From Saccharomyces uvarum (lineage: Eukaryota; Ascomycota; Saccharomycetes; Saccharomycetales; Saccharomycetaceae), in NCBI GenBank assembly GCA_947243795.1, contig OX365928.1:124001-188000 (forward strand): 64,000 bases of DNA, given 5' to 3'. Position 1 is the stretch's first letter; each line of letters begins with the position of its first letter. The translations under genes were made by a program, and so were the position numbers. This document shows, piece after piece, positions 31,353 through 41,872 of this stretch. Below the pieces are notes generated by a model. The model ran no database searches, was not told the DNA's origin, and saw only the letters and a program-made list of their open reading frames with translations.

Positions 31353-34277
31353 TTAGGTTTGAGATGTGATGGAAGGTACGGAATATCCGTCACTGTTTGG
31401 TCTAGAAGACCGCGGATTTGCGTGCTCGTCTTTTGTTGGCGAACTGCCAATTGCTGCCGTGACGCTGGGTACCTTTTGCAAGCCTCCCTTTTTCGATAAT
31501 GAACGGATGTCCTCACATAGTTGGCAGATCAGAACCGAGTCACCACCGACCTGGTTGGCATTCCTTTTTGGATGGTTTTTGTCCCAGTTCTTGTTCAGAA
31601 ACTCAGTTATTTGTACTAATATTGAACGAAGCTTGAAAATAGTGGTTTTACTGTGATGTGTTGATTTAGTTTGCTTAATCGGATCTGGTAATCCCGTGTA
31701 ATCATACATCTTCAATAACGATTTTGTAAATATCAACTTCACGAATTTTAATAAATCGATTTGGATAAGTAGACTGTTGAAATAAGTACAAAAGAACAGA
31801 ACGATCTTGTCATAGAAATTCGGATGTAATATGATGTCAATTGCAAGGGTTTCAAAACCGGGAAGTGAACATATCTTGGTGAAAATGCTAATCAGTTTAC
31901 TGAGATTAACATCACGGTCATTTAATTCATAAAATAGATCAACCAATTGATCAATCGGCAGTTCGATTGCAGAATTATTTTTAACTTTGATGAGAAGATA
32001 ATTCTGAGAGCCTTCTGAGATCGCTGTGGGAGTGTCATCATTAGACGCATTGCGTAATGTGAAATGCAAACAGTTCAATATAATCTCCAACCCGCTGATA
32101 GATGTGTAATTTCTTCTTTTGATGAAATTCATGGCTGTTGAAAACAAGGAGAGATTCATTTGGTCCATATCTAAACTAATATCAACGCATATGGCCGTAA
32201 TTTGTTTCCAAATGAAGGATGCATTCTTGTTGTCATCGTTGGAAGTGGTGACGGCGTCAATATTCTGAATGAAGACGAAAAACGCATCGTTGTCGAGCAG
32301 GTCATTCAACAGCGTTTTATTTAAATGTACTGTGAGGTAGCAAAGTTTGATAAAGTATTTCCAAACAGAAACGTCTTTGATTTGAAGCATGTCAACGAAA
32401 AATGAAGTTAGCCAGGTGAAAAAACCCTCCGGTAAGTCAATGAGAAGTCTTGATTTTGAAGAGATGGTTAAATGCGGGAAGTTTGAGACGCTCCTATTCC
32501 GCGTTGGAGACGATGGGCGTGTTGCCATTAAAGAGTGGACGGGAGACCTCGAGGGAGACGGTACTGAGTTCAATGGTGTGTTTCTTGTGGGCGAGGAGGA
32601 CAATGGTAACGAGGACGAAGAGGGGGCAGTGGACCTGTGGATTTTATCGTCGTTTGTGGTTATCATGTAATTTATTGACTTGAAGACTATGTAAGCGATT
32701 TGAGGGTTGGATAGAATTTTTTTTTTCAGCCTGTAGTTGATCAGAGGGGGCAGGATTTTTTCAAAAGACCATGGTGCGTACGATGATAGTTTTAGTATTA
32801 TTGATTGTGCTCTTCTTTCGTGCATGTTATTGAGAAGGAGTGGTAAGCTGAGATGTTGAGAACACCAGCAACACCAAAAGGCAGTGGAAGTCAAGTCGTA
32901 GTACCTGTAAACGAGTTCCAAGATGCATTTGGGGGTTTTCAGCGACGCGAAATTTGATGGATGCATTATTCCGCATTCGATCAGGGTCTGAGGGTGGTCG
33001 TTGACAAAGTACTTGACTAGATGTTCGAACTTGATTATCGAGGGGATTCCGCCCATGGCGATGAATTTCAGTCGCAATCGAGAGTGGTTAATCTCTGTGT
33101 CATATGCGAAGATGGAGCCAAATGTGGTTATTGATTCTGCGGTGACAGTCGTACGGGATAAACACTCCATGATTGTATCTGCAATGTTTTCGAGGGAGCA
33201 AACACTGAAAAGCGCGTGCAAGTCCGTCGAAGGCTTGGACGGGCTCTTCAATTGGCCCAATAAATGGATCTCCGTGTGGGGGACCAGCTCCATTTCTTGG
33301 TTATTTTCTGTCCAGGCGGCGGGGGCCGCTGCAGAACTAAATTTTGACGGAGATATGTCTAGTTTTTCCTCTTGGAAGTCAGAATCCCAATGGTAGTTAG
33401 CGTCAGAGAAGTCTTCTTTGAACTTGTTGAGCTTATCAACCTTCACATTTTCTGTGGAGGTGATCCACGCGTGCTTGAGCAGTTGGTCAGCGGTGGGTCT
33501 CTTGTACATGTTCTTTACGAAGCACTTGGACAAGAAGTCCTTCAGCGATTCAGAGAAGGCAGTGGGCGGGTAGTAGGCGTCGTTCTCGACCGCGTAGTAG
33601 ATGTTAGCGTCTGTGAGGTTGTGGTAGGGCGGGTTCTTGGTGAGCAGCTCGACGACGGTGGCCCCCAGGGACCATATATCGCTAAGCGTGGAGGCGCCTC
33701 TATTGCCCAGGATTTCCGGGGCCATCCAGTTGAGTGTACCCGCCAAGGTCAACGCACTGGAGTTCACGATGGTGGAGACGCCAAAGTCTGCGAGCTTGAC
33801 GGTGTTGTCTGCGCTCAGCAGGATGTTAGCTGCCTTGATGTCTCTGTGGATGACACCTTCGCCGTGCAGGTACTTGAGCCCCCAAAGGGTCTGTGTGACG
33901 TAGGTCTTGGACTCGTTTTCGCTCAGGCCAGTGGGGCTTCTGGAGACGAGCCTTCTTAATGAGCCATTGGCACAGTACTCGAGGAGAATGTAGAGCTCGT
34001 AGCTTTTTCGTATGAAACCGTGGTACTTGACGATATTGTTATTATTCAGGTTTTTCAAGAGGCTGATTTCTGCCATTATGTCGTTGAGCTCCTCGTCATT
34101 CTCGTACACAATCTCCTTGATGGCCACGACCTGGTCCGTGTGCTTGTTGATGGCTTTGTAAACCACGCCGTACGAGCCCCTCCCAATGACCTGCTTGAGG
34201 TGGTACTGCACGGACTTCTCAGACGCCCTCTGGATTGGGGTCAGGTTGACTCTATCGGTGTCTGCCATGCTGTTCAT
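31353..34277 (-). CDS. CDC15: CDC15, mitotic-exit-network kinase
   Basis: 974 residues, identical in length to S. cerevisiae. The N-terminal STE-type kinase domain (about 25-272) has GRGSYGVV, the ATP lysine in VVAIKE, HRDIKAANILL, ADFGVST and LNWMAPEIL. The long C-terminal part carries the regulatory and spindle-pole-localising region with serine/proline stretches (SSSLPLSSSPTR, SPSRSPVHS) typical of Cdk phosphorylation. Downstream of Tem1 it activates Dbf2-Mob1 to release Cdc14 at mitotic exit. The start is the ATG at 34275-34277. Antisense frames through its 5' half are shadows. Confidence 0.97.
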   Translation of the reverse strand: MNSMADTDRVNLTPIQRASEKSVQYHLKQVIGRGSYGVVYKAINKHTDQVVAIKEIVYENDEELNDIMAEISLLKNLNNNNIVKYHGFIRKSYELYILLEYCANGSLRRLVSRSPTGLSENESKTYVTQTLWGLKYLHGEGVIHRDIKAANILLSADNTVKLADFGVSTIVNSSALTLAGTLNWMAPEILGNRGASTLSDIWSLGATVVELLTKNPPYHNLTDANIYYAVENDAYYPPTAFSESLKDFLSKCFVKNMYKRPTADQLLKHAWITSTENVKVDKLNKFKEDFSDANYHWDSDFQEEKLDISPSKFSSAAAPAAWTENNQEMELVPHTEIHLLGQLKSPSKPSTDLHALFSVCSLENIADTIMECLSRTTVTAESITTFGSIFAYDTEINHSRLRLKFIAMGGIPSIIKFEHLVKYFVNDHPQTLIECGIMHPSNFASLKTPKCILELVYRYYDLTSTAFWCCWCSQHLSLPLLLNNMHERRAQSIILKLSSYAPWSFEKILPPLINYRLKKKILSNPQIAYIVFKSINYMITTNDDKIHRSTAPSSSSLPLSSSPTRNTPLNSVPSPSRSPVHSLMATRPSSPTRNRSVSNFPHLTISSKSRLLIDLPEGFFTWLTSFFVDMLQIKDVSVWKYFIKLCYLTVHLNKTLLNDLLDNDAFFVFIQNIDAVTTSNDDNKNASFIWKQITAICVDISLDMDQMNLSLFSTAMNFIKRRNYTSISGLEIILNCLHFTLRNASNDDTPTAISEGSQNYLLIKVKNNSAIELPIDQLVDLFYELNDRDVNLSKLISIFTKICSLPGFETLAIDIILHPNFYDKIVLFFCTYFNSLLIQIDLLKFVKLIFTKSLLKMYDYTGLPDPIKQTKSTHHSKTTIFKLRSILVQITEFLNKNWDKNHPKRNANQVGGDSVLICQLCEDIRSLSKKGGLQKVPSVTAAIGSSPTKDEHANPRSSRPNSDGYSVPSITSQT

Positions 34278-35699
34278 CGTCGAATTTCTACCAGGCAGAT
34301 AGACAACGCTCTATGGGTATACTATCTTCTGCATCGAGCTTCGAGAAAAGGTTATACCTTTGTGAGTTAACTATTCCGCATACAAAAAACAAACAACAAG
34401 AAAAAGACGGAAGAGCAATTACAGATGGAATAGACCAAAGTGAGACAACAAGGGTCAAAGAGCCCACCTTACCTGCTATGGTCGTTTCTGTTACAAACCG
34501 ATGGTTCCAGTATTGATTCACGCTCTTCTTTGGGAACACGGAGATAAAGCATTCGATGAAGCACTAATATGCCACTAAATACCACGCTGCATTCTTGCCT
34601 GTGCAACGTATGATCGCAGGCATCGCATACAGATCTACCGAAGTAGTGACGCCACTCAGCTACACTGTGTCCAAACTGCACTACACAACTTCTTCTAATG
34701 CAATGCAAACGCTAAAACTATGGGACGAAAGACATAGGTGCGACCGCAACAAAGGGATTCCCAACCAGCCACAAGCCTGAGTGGTCATGATTCTCCTCAA
34801 AATCCCGTTTTGCTATTAGCCCCTGGATATTTCAGTCGGTTAATACACAGTTGAAGACAGGCCTGTAAGGTAACGGCGGCCAGGTTTACGCAATACGGTT
34901 GGAATGAACTACCGGTGCTAAGCAAACAAGAAATTAACGATGCCATTGTGGACCAAACCCACCGAGCTAGGGGATCGATCACTACGAGCACGTTATATCA
35001 GGCTCCTCCAAGCAAACGCTCTTATCGTGTTGTTACTGGTGACTCTTGGGGGATGTGCCTTTCACAGCGCGTGTGTTCCAAGCTTCGGTGTGCAGACCGA
35101 ACGAGATTCTCAAAGATGCCCCAGTTCCATAACATCTCCATTATCTTCAAGGCAGGTCTCGTATTTTAGTACTTTAATTGCTCACAGTGGTCAGTATTAG
35201 TGGAAAATAAGGTCGTTTGGCTCCCAGGTTAGCGTTCAGAATTCAATGGATTGTGTCCTCTGTGACTTTTACAAAGAAATTTGTGTAGACTAGCAGATGG
35301 TATTACATCTTCCGGGAGAATGCTGAATGGGACACACATATTTTGTTGATGTAGTTGCGGAGCACGTAATTCATTAACTGCTAAATATAGCTGCGCACTT
35401 GATGACTCAAATAGCATGGCCTTCTCGGAACTTGAACGTTTCAATGTAGCCTCTATCTTTTTCTGAATATTTGAATGGAACTTCGAAGAGCAGATTCAAA
35501 ATCAAGAAATAGACACCTGCCTCTGCCGTGCTGACAAGAGGTGAGAATTCACATTCATAGCGCAAGACCGTCGCAAGACTGTAGCAATTACATTGCCATC
35601 CAGTATTACACTCCATGCCGTCTTTATTCTTCCTGAGTTATACAATCAATTCAATTGTGTACAAACCTATTTACTCCTTCCATAGACACTATTTAAAAT
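34278..35699. other. CDC15 upstream region with weak open pieces
   Basis: 1.4 kb before the PAU/DUP240 cluster. A plus-strand ATG frame 34940-35200 (86 codons) contains a signal-like hydrophobic stretch (ANALIVLLLVTLGGCAFHSA). A minus-strand pair of frames, 35616-35407 and then 35444-35229, has protein-like composition (GVYFLILNLLFEVPFKYSEK). None is recognised. These may be remains of decayed genes or chance. No element ends seen. Confidence 0.3.
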
Positions 35700-36240
35700 C
35701 TAAAGCATTTCTCTTCCGAGCTTAGCTTCCTTTTCATTCACTATAAGAGGGCCGTTATGTAACTGGAATTGTTCGTAGTAAAAGGTGGATATATTCACAC
35801 CAACAATTACACAAATCTGCCAGCCGAGTAGTTGGAATAATCGGTATAGATCAACGGTCTGGTTATCCTTAAAGAAAAAATTGATTCTAAAAGCCGAATA
35901 GAGTGGGAAACAGGGCAGGACCAGCATTATTAAGCAAAATTTGAGAGAGAGGCATTTAGGATGGTGCTTCCTAGCAGCACAGCGAGAGCATATGGCTTTT
36001 GAACATCTTTTTGGCTCTTGCTTCTTTGATAACCCATTGAAATTACGAACTAAGATAAATGGGACCGCTGCTAAAGTCAAGCCATTTCGCGCCAATCCAA
36101 AGATGGCAGCTTTCGGGTACTGCTCTTCTGAATAAAACAATAATGGAGTAGCAAAACTTATAAAAAAAAAACGAAACGAGTGACTTTCGATAGTTTCTCA
36201 AGATTTACGAAAATCTGGACTTGGAGATCTCATTTTGGTC
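35700..36240 (-). pseudogene. Relic of a membrane-protein gene, possibly DUP-related
   Basis: The minus strand is open for about 145 codons with hydrophobic segments (SLKFCLIMLVLPCFPLYSAF and LFQLLGWQICVIVGV) and ends LGREML. It has no initiating ATG. Further upstream, around 36208-36235 in another frame, the DNA matches the conserved DUP240 N-terminal block (I-x-KSRFS). This suggests a broken DUP-type gene; a T10 tract lies at the frame change. The usual DUP240 signature NTPYYFY is absent, so membership is uncertain. S. cerevisiae YAR023C is a shortened DUP240 member in this neighbourhood and is a possible relative. Confidence 0.35.
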
Positions 36241-36673
36241 TATGGTAGCATTAAGCTCTATATCTTTGGTTTGTTCCATTGTTTAACTGCGCTATTCATA
36301 CTTTTGGGACTACATGAAAGCTTTGAAATATAGTGAAGGTTTTCTCCTTTTCAGGTACGTTGAAGGAACGGGGGTTTTTTTTAGATAATAAAACTCCGAA
36401 ATGCAGGATCTCAAACTAAGAAATAAGCTTTCTTCCATCTTTTACGTAAACCACTATCTCACTACTTAAAACCTAGCAAAGGTGAGATTCTAGATCTTAT
36501 ATGTTCTTCCAAATGGTTAAAAAACAGTGCAATTGATTGAAAAGGATTATAATATTAATATACATATACATATACACATATCTAGCTATTTATACCGTCA
36601 AAATCATGTTTTTTTTATTTTTCGTAAAACATCCCAATGTCATGGGATTCTATTCGTAAAGGGGCAGTGCGAT

Positions 36674-37039
36674 CTATTTGGCGACAGTGTAGATACCGTC
36701 CTTAGATAAGGCACTGGAGATGGCTGGTCTCAATCTGGTGGAGTACCATGGGACACCAGTGATCATTCTGGTGACTTGGTCAGCGGCAATACCGGTCAAC
36801 ATGGTGGTGAAGTCACCGTAGTTGAAAACGGCTTCAGCAACTTCGACTGGGTAGGTTTCGGTTGGGTGGGCGGCTTGGAACAAGTAGTATTGGGCCATGT
36901 GAGCTCTGATATCGGAGACGTAGACACCCAATTCAACCAAGTTGACTCTTTCGTCGGATTGAGCTAGGGTGGTGGTGGCAGCGGCGGCACCGGAAGCGAT
37001 GGCGACGACACCAGCAGCGATAGAAGTTAATTTGACCAT
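36674..37039 (-). CDS. PAU7: PAU (seripauperin) gene, copy 1
   Basis: 121 residues: a signal peptide ([20 protein letters not shown]) followed by the SRP1/TIP1-type cell-wall domain ([36 protein letters not shown]). It is serine-poor and ends GIYTVAK, as in PAU proteins, which lack the long serine-rich stalk of TIR/DAN mannoproteins. PAU genes are induced by low oxygen and cold in fermentation. It is full length, unlike PAU7 in the S. cerevisiae reference as I remember it. The symbol is by position only; copy 2 at 40010 is equally close. A TATA-like TATTTATA lies about 105 bp upstream of the ATG. Confidence 0.9.
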   Translation of the reverse strand: MVKLTSIAAGVVAIASGAAAATTTLAQSDERVNLVELGVYVSDIRAHMAQYYLFQAAHPTETYPVEVAEAVFNYGDFTTMLTGIAADQVTRMITGVPWYSTRLRPAISSALSKDGIYTVAK

Positions 37040-38201
37040 TGTAGTTGTTTGTTGTTGAGTTGTTGTTTTAGTGGTGATATTAGCTTAGTAGGAAGGAAAA
37101 GAATGAAGGCATAATCTCAAATATAGCTGATCGAGGGCGCCCTATTTATATGGCGTTCCCTACCAGCTGCTGTCTAATCGAGTTCGCATTCGCATTCCAC
37201 ATCCCACATTAATTATCACCATGGGGATGTTTCTGTTCTTGAACGATGCATCTTCAGCAGATATTGTACACGAAGGCACGCTTTCTATTGTCTATACACT
37301 TTCGTATGTGCAGAACACAAGAATGTACCTTCTAGGTAGGCACCTTGGACGAACCCTTCGATGCGCCTGAGGTACAGTAGCGTTTGCAAAACCGGATTCC
37401 GTTGGACCCTCGTTCAGGGACCATCGTCTAAGCCTTGGCGCTAAACGGTTGCTAGGCGAAAACCGGAGCTGGGCCATTCCCCAGATTCAAAATCATCCAA
37501 AACCCGACATGAGTGTTTGGAGTCGTATCCTGTAAGGTCTGCACACAGAAAAGACGCCTTTCGAGAGAATTGTGCAAGGCACAGGAAGGCACCTTGCCTT
37601 GAACGACACCAAGCCAAAATTTCCAGAGATAAGCAATTGCGTAAAAGAGGTGACGGTGTGCCTCACCGCCGGCGGATTGGATAGCGTATGGTTGGTTCCA
37701 GTGGTCAGTAGGTAGTTGGGCCCTCCTGGAATCCTGAGGGCACTTTACGAACGCAGAAACGACAACTAGGCTCAACTAGGCTCAACTAGGCTCCATGTTG
37801 GCAAACAGAATGTCAAGCCAATGTTGAAACCAAGTGCTGCCACGATTCCCTGAGGTTGCGTTCCACGTCTTGCTTTATCCGGTGGCTTGCAATGATCGTG
37901 GATTATGCGATCTGGAACAACTTCAATTCGCCGACCCGTATGAACTCCGCATTCCAGGATCCAGGTGCATGCAAATATCAAAATGACTTGATAGCGTGAA
38001 TGAAATTGGCAGGAAAGCGCACGTATCCAACCATAAAACACCTTGTATCTTGAACCAAGTAATACCGCCAGTGGTTTTATTGCGAAGAGATACATAACTA
38101 ACAACCACGCAATGAGGTGCAAACCGGCACCACGAGGAGAGTTCGAGAAGAGTTCATGCGCATGAGCATATGTAGTTTTCCTCAGTAATGTCCAGAACCG
38201 T
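37040..38201. other. Spacer between PAU copy 1 and DUP240 pseudogene
   Basis: The first 400 bp (PAU promoter) is duplicated, with indels, upstream of PAU copy 2 (40376-40760); both contain the segment CCTTCTAGGTAGGCACCTTGGA. The rest holds overlapping minus-strand open pieces (37452-38215) with no recognised product and is probably not coding. A triplicated CTAGGCTCAA motif lies at 37768-37795. Confidence 0.5.
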
Positions 38202-38901
38202 TCATATTTTTTCAAATTGAATCAAATCAGTGCCTGGATATTGCTTTCTCCAGTATTCCCGTTGAGATTCTTGTTCGATCACAGCAGCTTTATACAGGCA
38301 CATTCGGAAATTTGGGCAGGATTTAAAAGTGAAAGTTCCATTCTCACCATTAGACGTGCCAGTGGTTGGGGCGTCCGACCGTGCCTCCGTGACAGGGCTT
38401 GATGATGAAAGCGAGGGTCTATCGAATCTCTTTCCCTCAAGAAGCTTTAACAAATAACGGTGGCATGTCCGACCACAGTAGAAATAGTACGGGGTGTTCC
38501 ATAATCCTTTATCGAACAAATCTTGGTTCATGTTATATGCAATAGTCCTCCATTTTTCACTCTTTACCGCTGGTTTGCGTATTGTTACCTCTAGGAAAAG
38601 TTTTGTTTGGAAAGCTCTATGGGATATTGGCTTATTGAAGGATTCTGGTGCAGTACCTAAAAATACGAGATCTAAGCCACACAGCAAAAAAGCTATAATG
38701 TAAAAAGTAGGGTGGTGAAATTTCAGAGTCCAATAAAATCCAAACCACCGGTATATAGTGAGCCATTTCGTACAATAGATAAGAAAAACGGGACTTAAAA
38801 ATGTCCTCGGGAAGAGCAACATTTTCTGCAATCAAAGGCGCACTTGGTTCGCTCAATGTGTCCAACTTGACATCGCTCCTGACATCATTATCCGACTGCA
38901 C
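38202..38901 (-). pseudogene. DUP240-family membrane-protein pseudogene
   Basis: The DNA aligns over its whole length with the intact DUP240 genes at 41141 and 45461. The N-terminal block [14 protein letters not shown] is followed by [19 protein letters not shown] in one frame. The second part, with IRKPAVKSEKWRTIAYNMNQ and LWNTPYYFYCGRTCHRY and ending near QREYWRKQYPGTDL, is in another frame. The frame changes in the hydrophobic region near 38.70 kb. The position of the family ATG is GTG here (38899-38901), so both start and frame are lost. DUP240 proteins have two transmembrane helices and mostly unknown roles in ER/Golgi trafficking. Confidence 0.85.
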
Positions 38902-39323
38902 GGCGGATGCGCTGTGAACTTGGTCTCTTGCTTACAGTTCAAGCCTTAAGATATAACAATAGGTGAACCCTTTTCCGTTCGTTTCTTTTTTCGAGCCTAT
39001 TTTTGACACCTTTTAAAAGGGTAATTGCTCGAGACCCGTGGCACGGTATATTTTGGAATACGCGATTTCGGACACACATCTATTCTATATGATACAAATC
39101 TGAAAAAAAAAACAGCAACAGTAACAATATCTTATTACCATTTTTTAGATTTATTCATAATGGGGAGAGGGGCATAACCGAATCTGGTAATCAGTGAAGA
39201 AAACGTCAAAGATCTATTAATTTATACCTGATACCTGATACCTTATTATCAATGTTCTTAACTAAATCTCCCTATTCTTAAACATTACTACTTACTAAAC
39301 CACTAAATACCAACAGTCTACAT

Positions 39324-39362
39324 CTATATCTATATCTATATCTATATCTATATCTATATCTC
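39324..39362. repeat. (CTATAT)n microsatellite
   Basis: About six and a half tandem hexamer copies. Confidence 0.9.
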
Positions 39363-39654
39363 TGTCGGAGCTAGGACATCAAACAAATAAAAAAAAAACG
39401 GTCCGTATTGAGTGTATCTGAACATCGTAGTAATCCAGGTATGTCCGAAACAGCGATAGCAAGCATCGCCACCGCAATAGTAGTGCGCACTGTTTTCCAT
39501 TATTATATTCCTTTCACTTACGAATCTCCATCAGCGGCTAAATTTTTGAATGCACAGTGCAGAAACGACACAACGTTTCAAGATGCAAAACAGCACGGAA
39601 AAGTAACACGTGAAAAAGTGTTCTGCAGTTGAGCGCGGTTAGCCGGCAATACCC

Positions 39655-39704
39655 TCGGCGGCTATTTTGGACTCCGCGGGGTCTGGGCGGAGACCTCGGC
39701 GGCA
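39655..39704. promoter_or_regulatory. Two URS1-type (Ume6) sites
   Basis: TCGGCGGCTA at 39655-39664 is an exact URS1 consensus; TCGGCGGCA at 39696-39704 matches eight of nine positions. URS1 binds Ume6, which represses early meiotic genes in vegetative cells. No obvious target gene lies close by. Confidence 0.5.
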
Positions 39705-39820
39705 ACAGGTCTCTTCGCTCAAAACGAACACAGCACAACATGCTAAGCTTCTATCGATAGGAATACTCTTGATCAGAGCGAGAGCAACTGGTTAACAATA
39801 AGAAATTTATAATATTAATA

Positions 39821-39856
<36 letters not shown>

Positions 39857-40009
39857 GCATCTAGCTATTTATACCATCAACCTCGTATTATTATGTTTTT
39901 TTTTAGAACGTGGACAATGCAATCACATTGCTACCATCGTTTCTGTTTATAATTGTTTTCATCGTTTCGTAAAAATTCTTAATGTCTATATTCGTAACGA
40001 CTGCGCTAT

Positions 40010-40375
40010 CTATTTAGCGACAGTGTAGATACCGTCCTTGGACAAGGCACTGGAGATGGCTGGTCTCAATCTGGTGGAGTACCATGGGACACCAGTGATC
40101 ATTCTGGTGACTTGGTCAGCGGCAATACCAGTCAACATGGTGGTGAAGTCACCGTAGTTGAAAACGGCTTCAGCAACTTCGACTGGGTAGGTTTCGGTTG
40201 GGTGGGCGGCTTGGAACAAGTAGTATTGGGCCAAATGAGCTCTGATATCAGAAACGTAGACACCCAATTCAACCAAGTTGACTCTTTCGTCGGATTGAGC
40301 TAGGGTGGTGGTGGCAGCGGCGGCACCGGAAGCGATGGCGACGACACCAGCAGCGATAGAAGTTAATTTGACCAT
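40010..40375 (-). CDS. PAU (seripauperin) gene, copy 2
   Basis: 121 residues differing from copy 1 at one visible position (AHLAQYY instead of AHMAQYY). Same signal peptide, same SRP1/TIP1 domain, same GIYTVAK end. The start is the ATG at 40373-40375, with the TATA-like box about 105 bp upstream as in copy 1. The 3' flanks of the two copies have clearly diverged while the coding parts are almost identical, which suggests gene conversion. Expected role: secreted cell-wall-type protein induced in anaerobic fermentation. Confidence 0.92.
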   Translation of the reverse strand: MVKLTSIAAGVVAIASGAAAATTTLAQSDERVNLVELGVYVSDIRAHLAQYYLFQAAHPTETYPVEVAEAVFNYGDFTTMLTGIAADQVTRMITGVPWYSTRLRPAISSALSKDGIYTVAK

Positions 40376-41140
40376 TGTAGTTGTTTGTTGTTGAGTTGTT
40401 GTTTTAGTGGTGATATTAGCTTAGTAGGAAGGAAAAGAATGAAGGCATAATCTCAAATATAGCTGATCGAGGCCGCCCTATTTATATGGCGTTCCCGACC
40501 AACTGCTGTCCAATCGAATTGGCATTCGCATTCGCATTCGCATTCACTATGGAGATGCTCCTGTTCTTGAACGATGCGCCTTCAGCAGATCTCGTACACG
40601 AAGGAACGTTTTCGTATGTGCAGAACACAAGAATGTACCTTCTAGGTAGGCACCTTGGATGAACCCTTCGATGCGTCTGAGGTGCAGTTGGACCCTCGTT
40701 CAGAGACCACCGTTTAGCGCCAAGGCTTAAACGGTTGCTAGGCGAAAACCGGAGCTTGGCCATTCCAAAATTAGAAACACGCAAGAGTTGCCATATGTGC
40801 TGGGAGTCGTATCCTGTCAGACCTGCACTACACAGCACCTGTCGAAAGAATTGTGCAAGGCACCTTGTCTTGAACGACACCAGGCCAAAATTACGCCAGA
40901 TAAGCAACTGCGCGAATGAGGTGACGGTGTGTGTACGAACGTAAACCACCAGGAAAGTAGAACCGTCCAGTCAGGCCTGTCCAGCATATTTACTACAGTA
41001 TCGTTACTAGCGCACATGTAATAAGACGTGCCATCCGCATTCCCTGTTTCAATCGTTCTCTCTGGATTCATGTTTGTAATGATCATTTCCTATTTTCGGT
41101 ATGTACGCAATTATAGACTAAATATGCAGAAACGCTTCTC
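40376..41140. other. PAU copy 2 promoter and spacer
   Basis: 765 bp, partly homologous to 37040-37450. It includes a CATTCG repeat (about 40521-40545). Open pieces on the minus strand are not convincing as genes. Confidence 0.5.
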
Positions 41141-41872
41141 TTAAGGTACTTCGATATCTGGATACTCCTTTTTCCAATACTCCCGTAGAGCCTGTTTTTG
41201 GACTTCCGCTGCTTTAACATAGTACCCCTCCACAGTCGGGTCCACTCCAAATCTGAAAGATTCAGACACACCATTAGACGTGCCGGTGGCTTGCGAGTTC
41301 GTATCATTGCTGGTTGGTGGATCTGAGTGTATACGGGAGATATTCCCCTTCATAAGCTTTTTAAAAGTACGATAGCAGTCACTTTTACAATAAAAAAAGT
41401 ACGGAGTTCCCCAAGATACCCCATCATTGAGATATTGGTTCATATTGTATGTGATAACCTTCCATTCTACCCCCTCTATTGGTGGTTTACGCGCTATTAC
41501 TTCCAATAACAGTTTTATTTCCGCATTTCCAAGTATGTGCCGTTCACTGAAACTAATCGTAAAACCCAAAAGGCAGCAGGAAACTATCAATGTCGACATA
41601 ATAAGAATGACAAAGTAAGCCACGTGATCGTCAATTAGGTTATCCCAAAAGGCTACTAACAATAAAACCAAAACCACGAGTACTACGAAAAGTAACACTA
41701 TTGGCCGATTGTGAGCCCATTCGTTTAATAAATAGGTGAAGTGCGATCTGAAAATGTCCTCTGGAAGAGCAATGTCTTCCGAAATTAAAGGTGCGTTCAG
41801 TTCATCAGGGATATCTCTGTTCAATGTGTCTAATTTGACACCGTCATCGACACCGTCGTTACGAGACTCCAT
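41141..41872 (-). CDS. DUP240-family membrane protein, intact
   Basis: 243 residues. The conserved N-terminal block (DGVKLDTLNRDIPDELNAPL, then LPEDIFRSHFTYLLNEWAH) is followed by two transmembrane helices at about 57-77 and 85-110 (IVLLFVVLVVLVLLLVAF; FVILIMSTLIVSCCLLGF). The family core IARKPPIEGVEWKVITYNMN and WGTPYFFYCKSDCY comes next, then a variable serine-rich linker, and the end AVQ-like block QALREYWKKEYPDIEVP. Its position between PAU and tRNA-Ser on the minus strand corresponds to YAR023C of S. cerevisiae, but it is longer, so I give no symbol. Role unknown; relatives (Mst27/28, Uip3) act at ER, Golgi or nuclear membranes. Confidence 0.92.
   Translation of the reverse strand: MESRNDGVDDGVKLDTLNRDIPDELNAPLISEDIALPEDIFRSHFTYLLNEWAHNRPIVLLFVVLVVLVLLLVAFWDNLIDDHVAYFVILIMSTLIVSCCLLGFTISFSERHILGNAEIKLLLEVIARKPPIEGVEWKVITYNMNQYLNDGVSWGTPYFFYCKSDCYRTFKKLMKGNISRIHSDPPTSNDTNSQATGTSNGVSESFRFGVDPTVEGYYVKAAEVQKQALREYWKKEYPDIEVP

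Larger units (their letters stand above)
38902..40009. other. Gene-poor spacer with microsatellite and URS1-like sites
   Basis: 1.1 kb. It contains a TATATC microsatellite, a plus-strand ATG frame 39441-39632 of 63 codons (MSETAIASIATAIVVRT) without relatives I recognise, a GC-rich patch (39630-39720) with two TCGGCGGC sites, and an ATACAT repeat at 39824-39856 that is also present, shorter, downstream of PAU copy 1. Confidence 0.5.

Noticed and set aside
33372-34370. Plus-strand frames antisense to CDC15 (like YAR019W-A)
   Set aside because: They are shadows of the kinase-domain coding strand with no features of their own.
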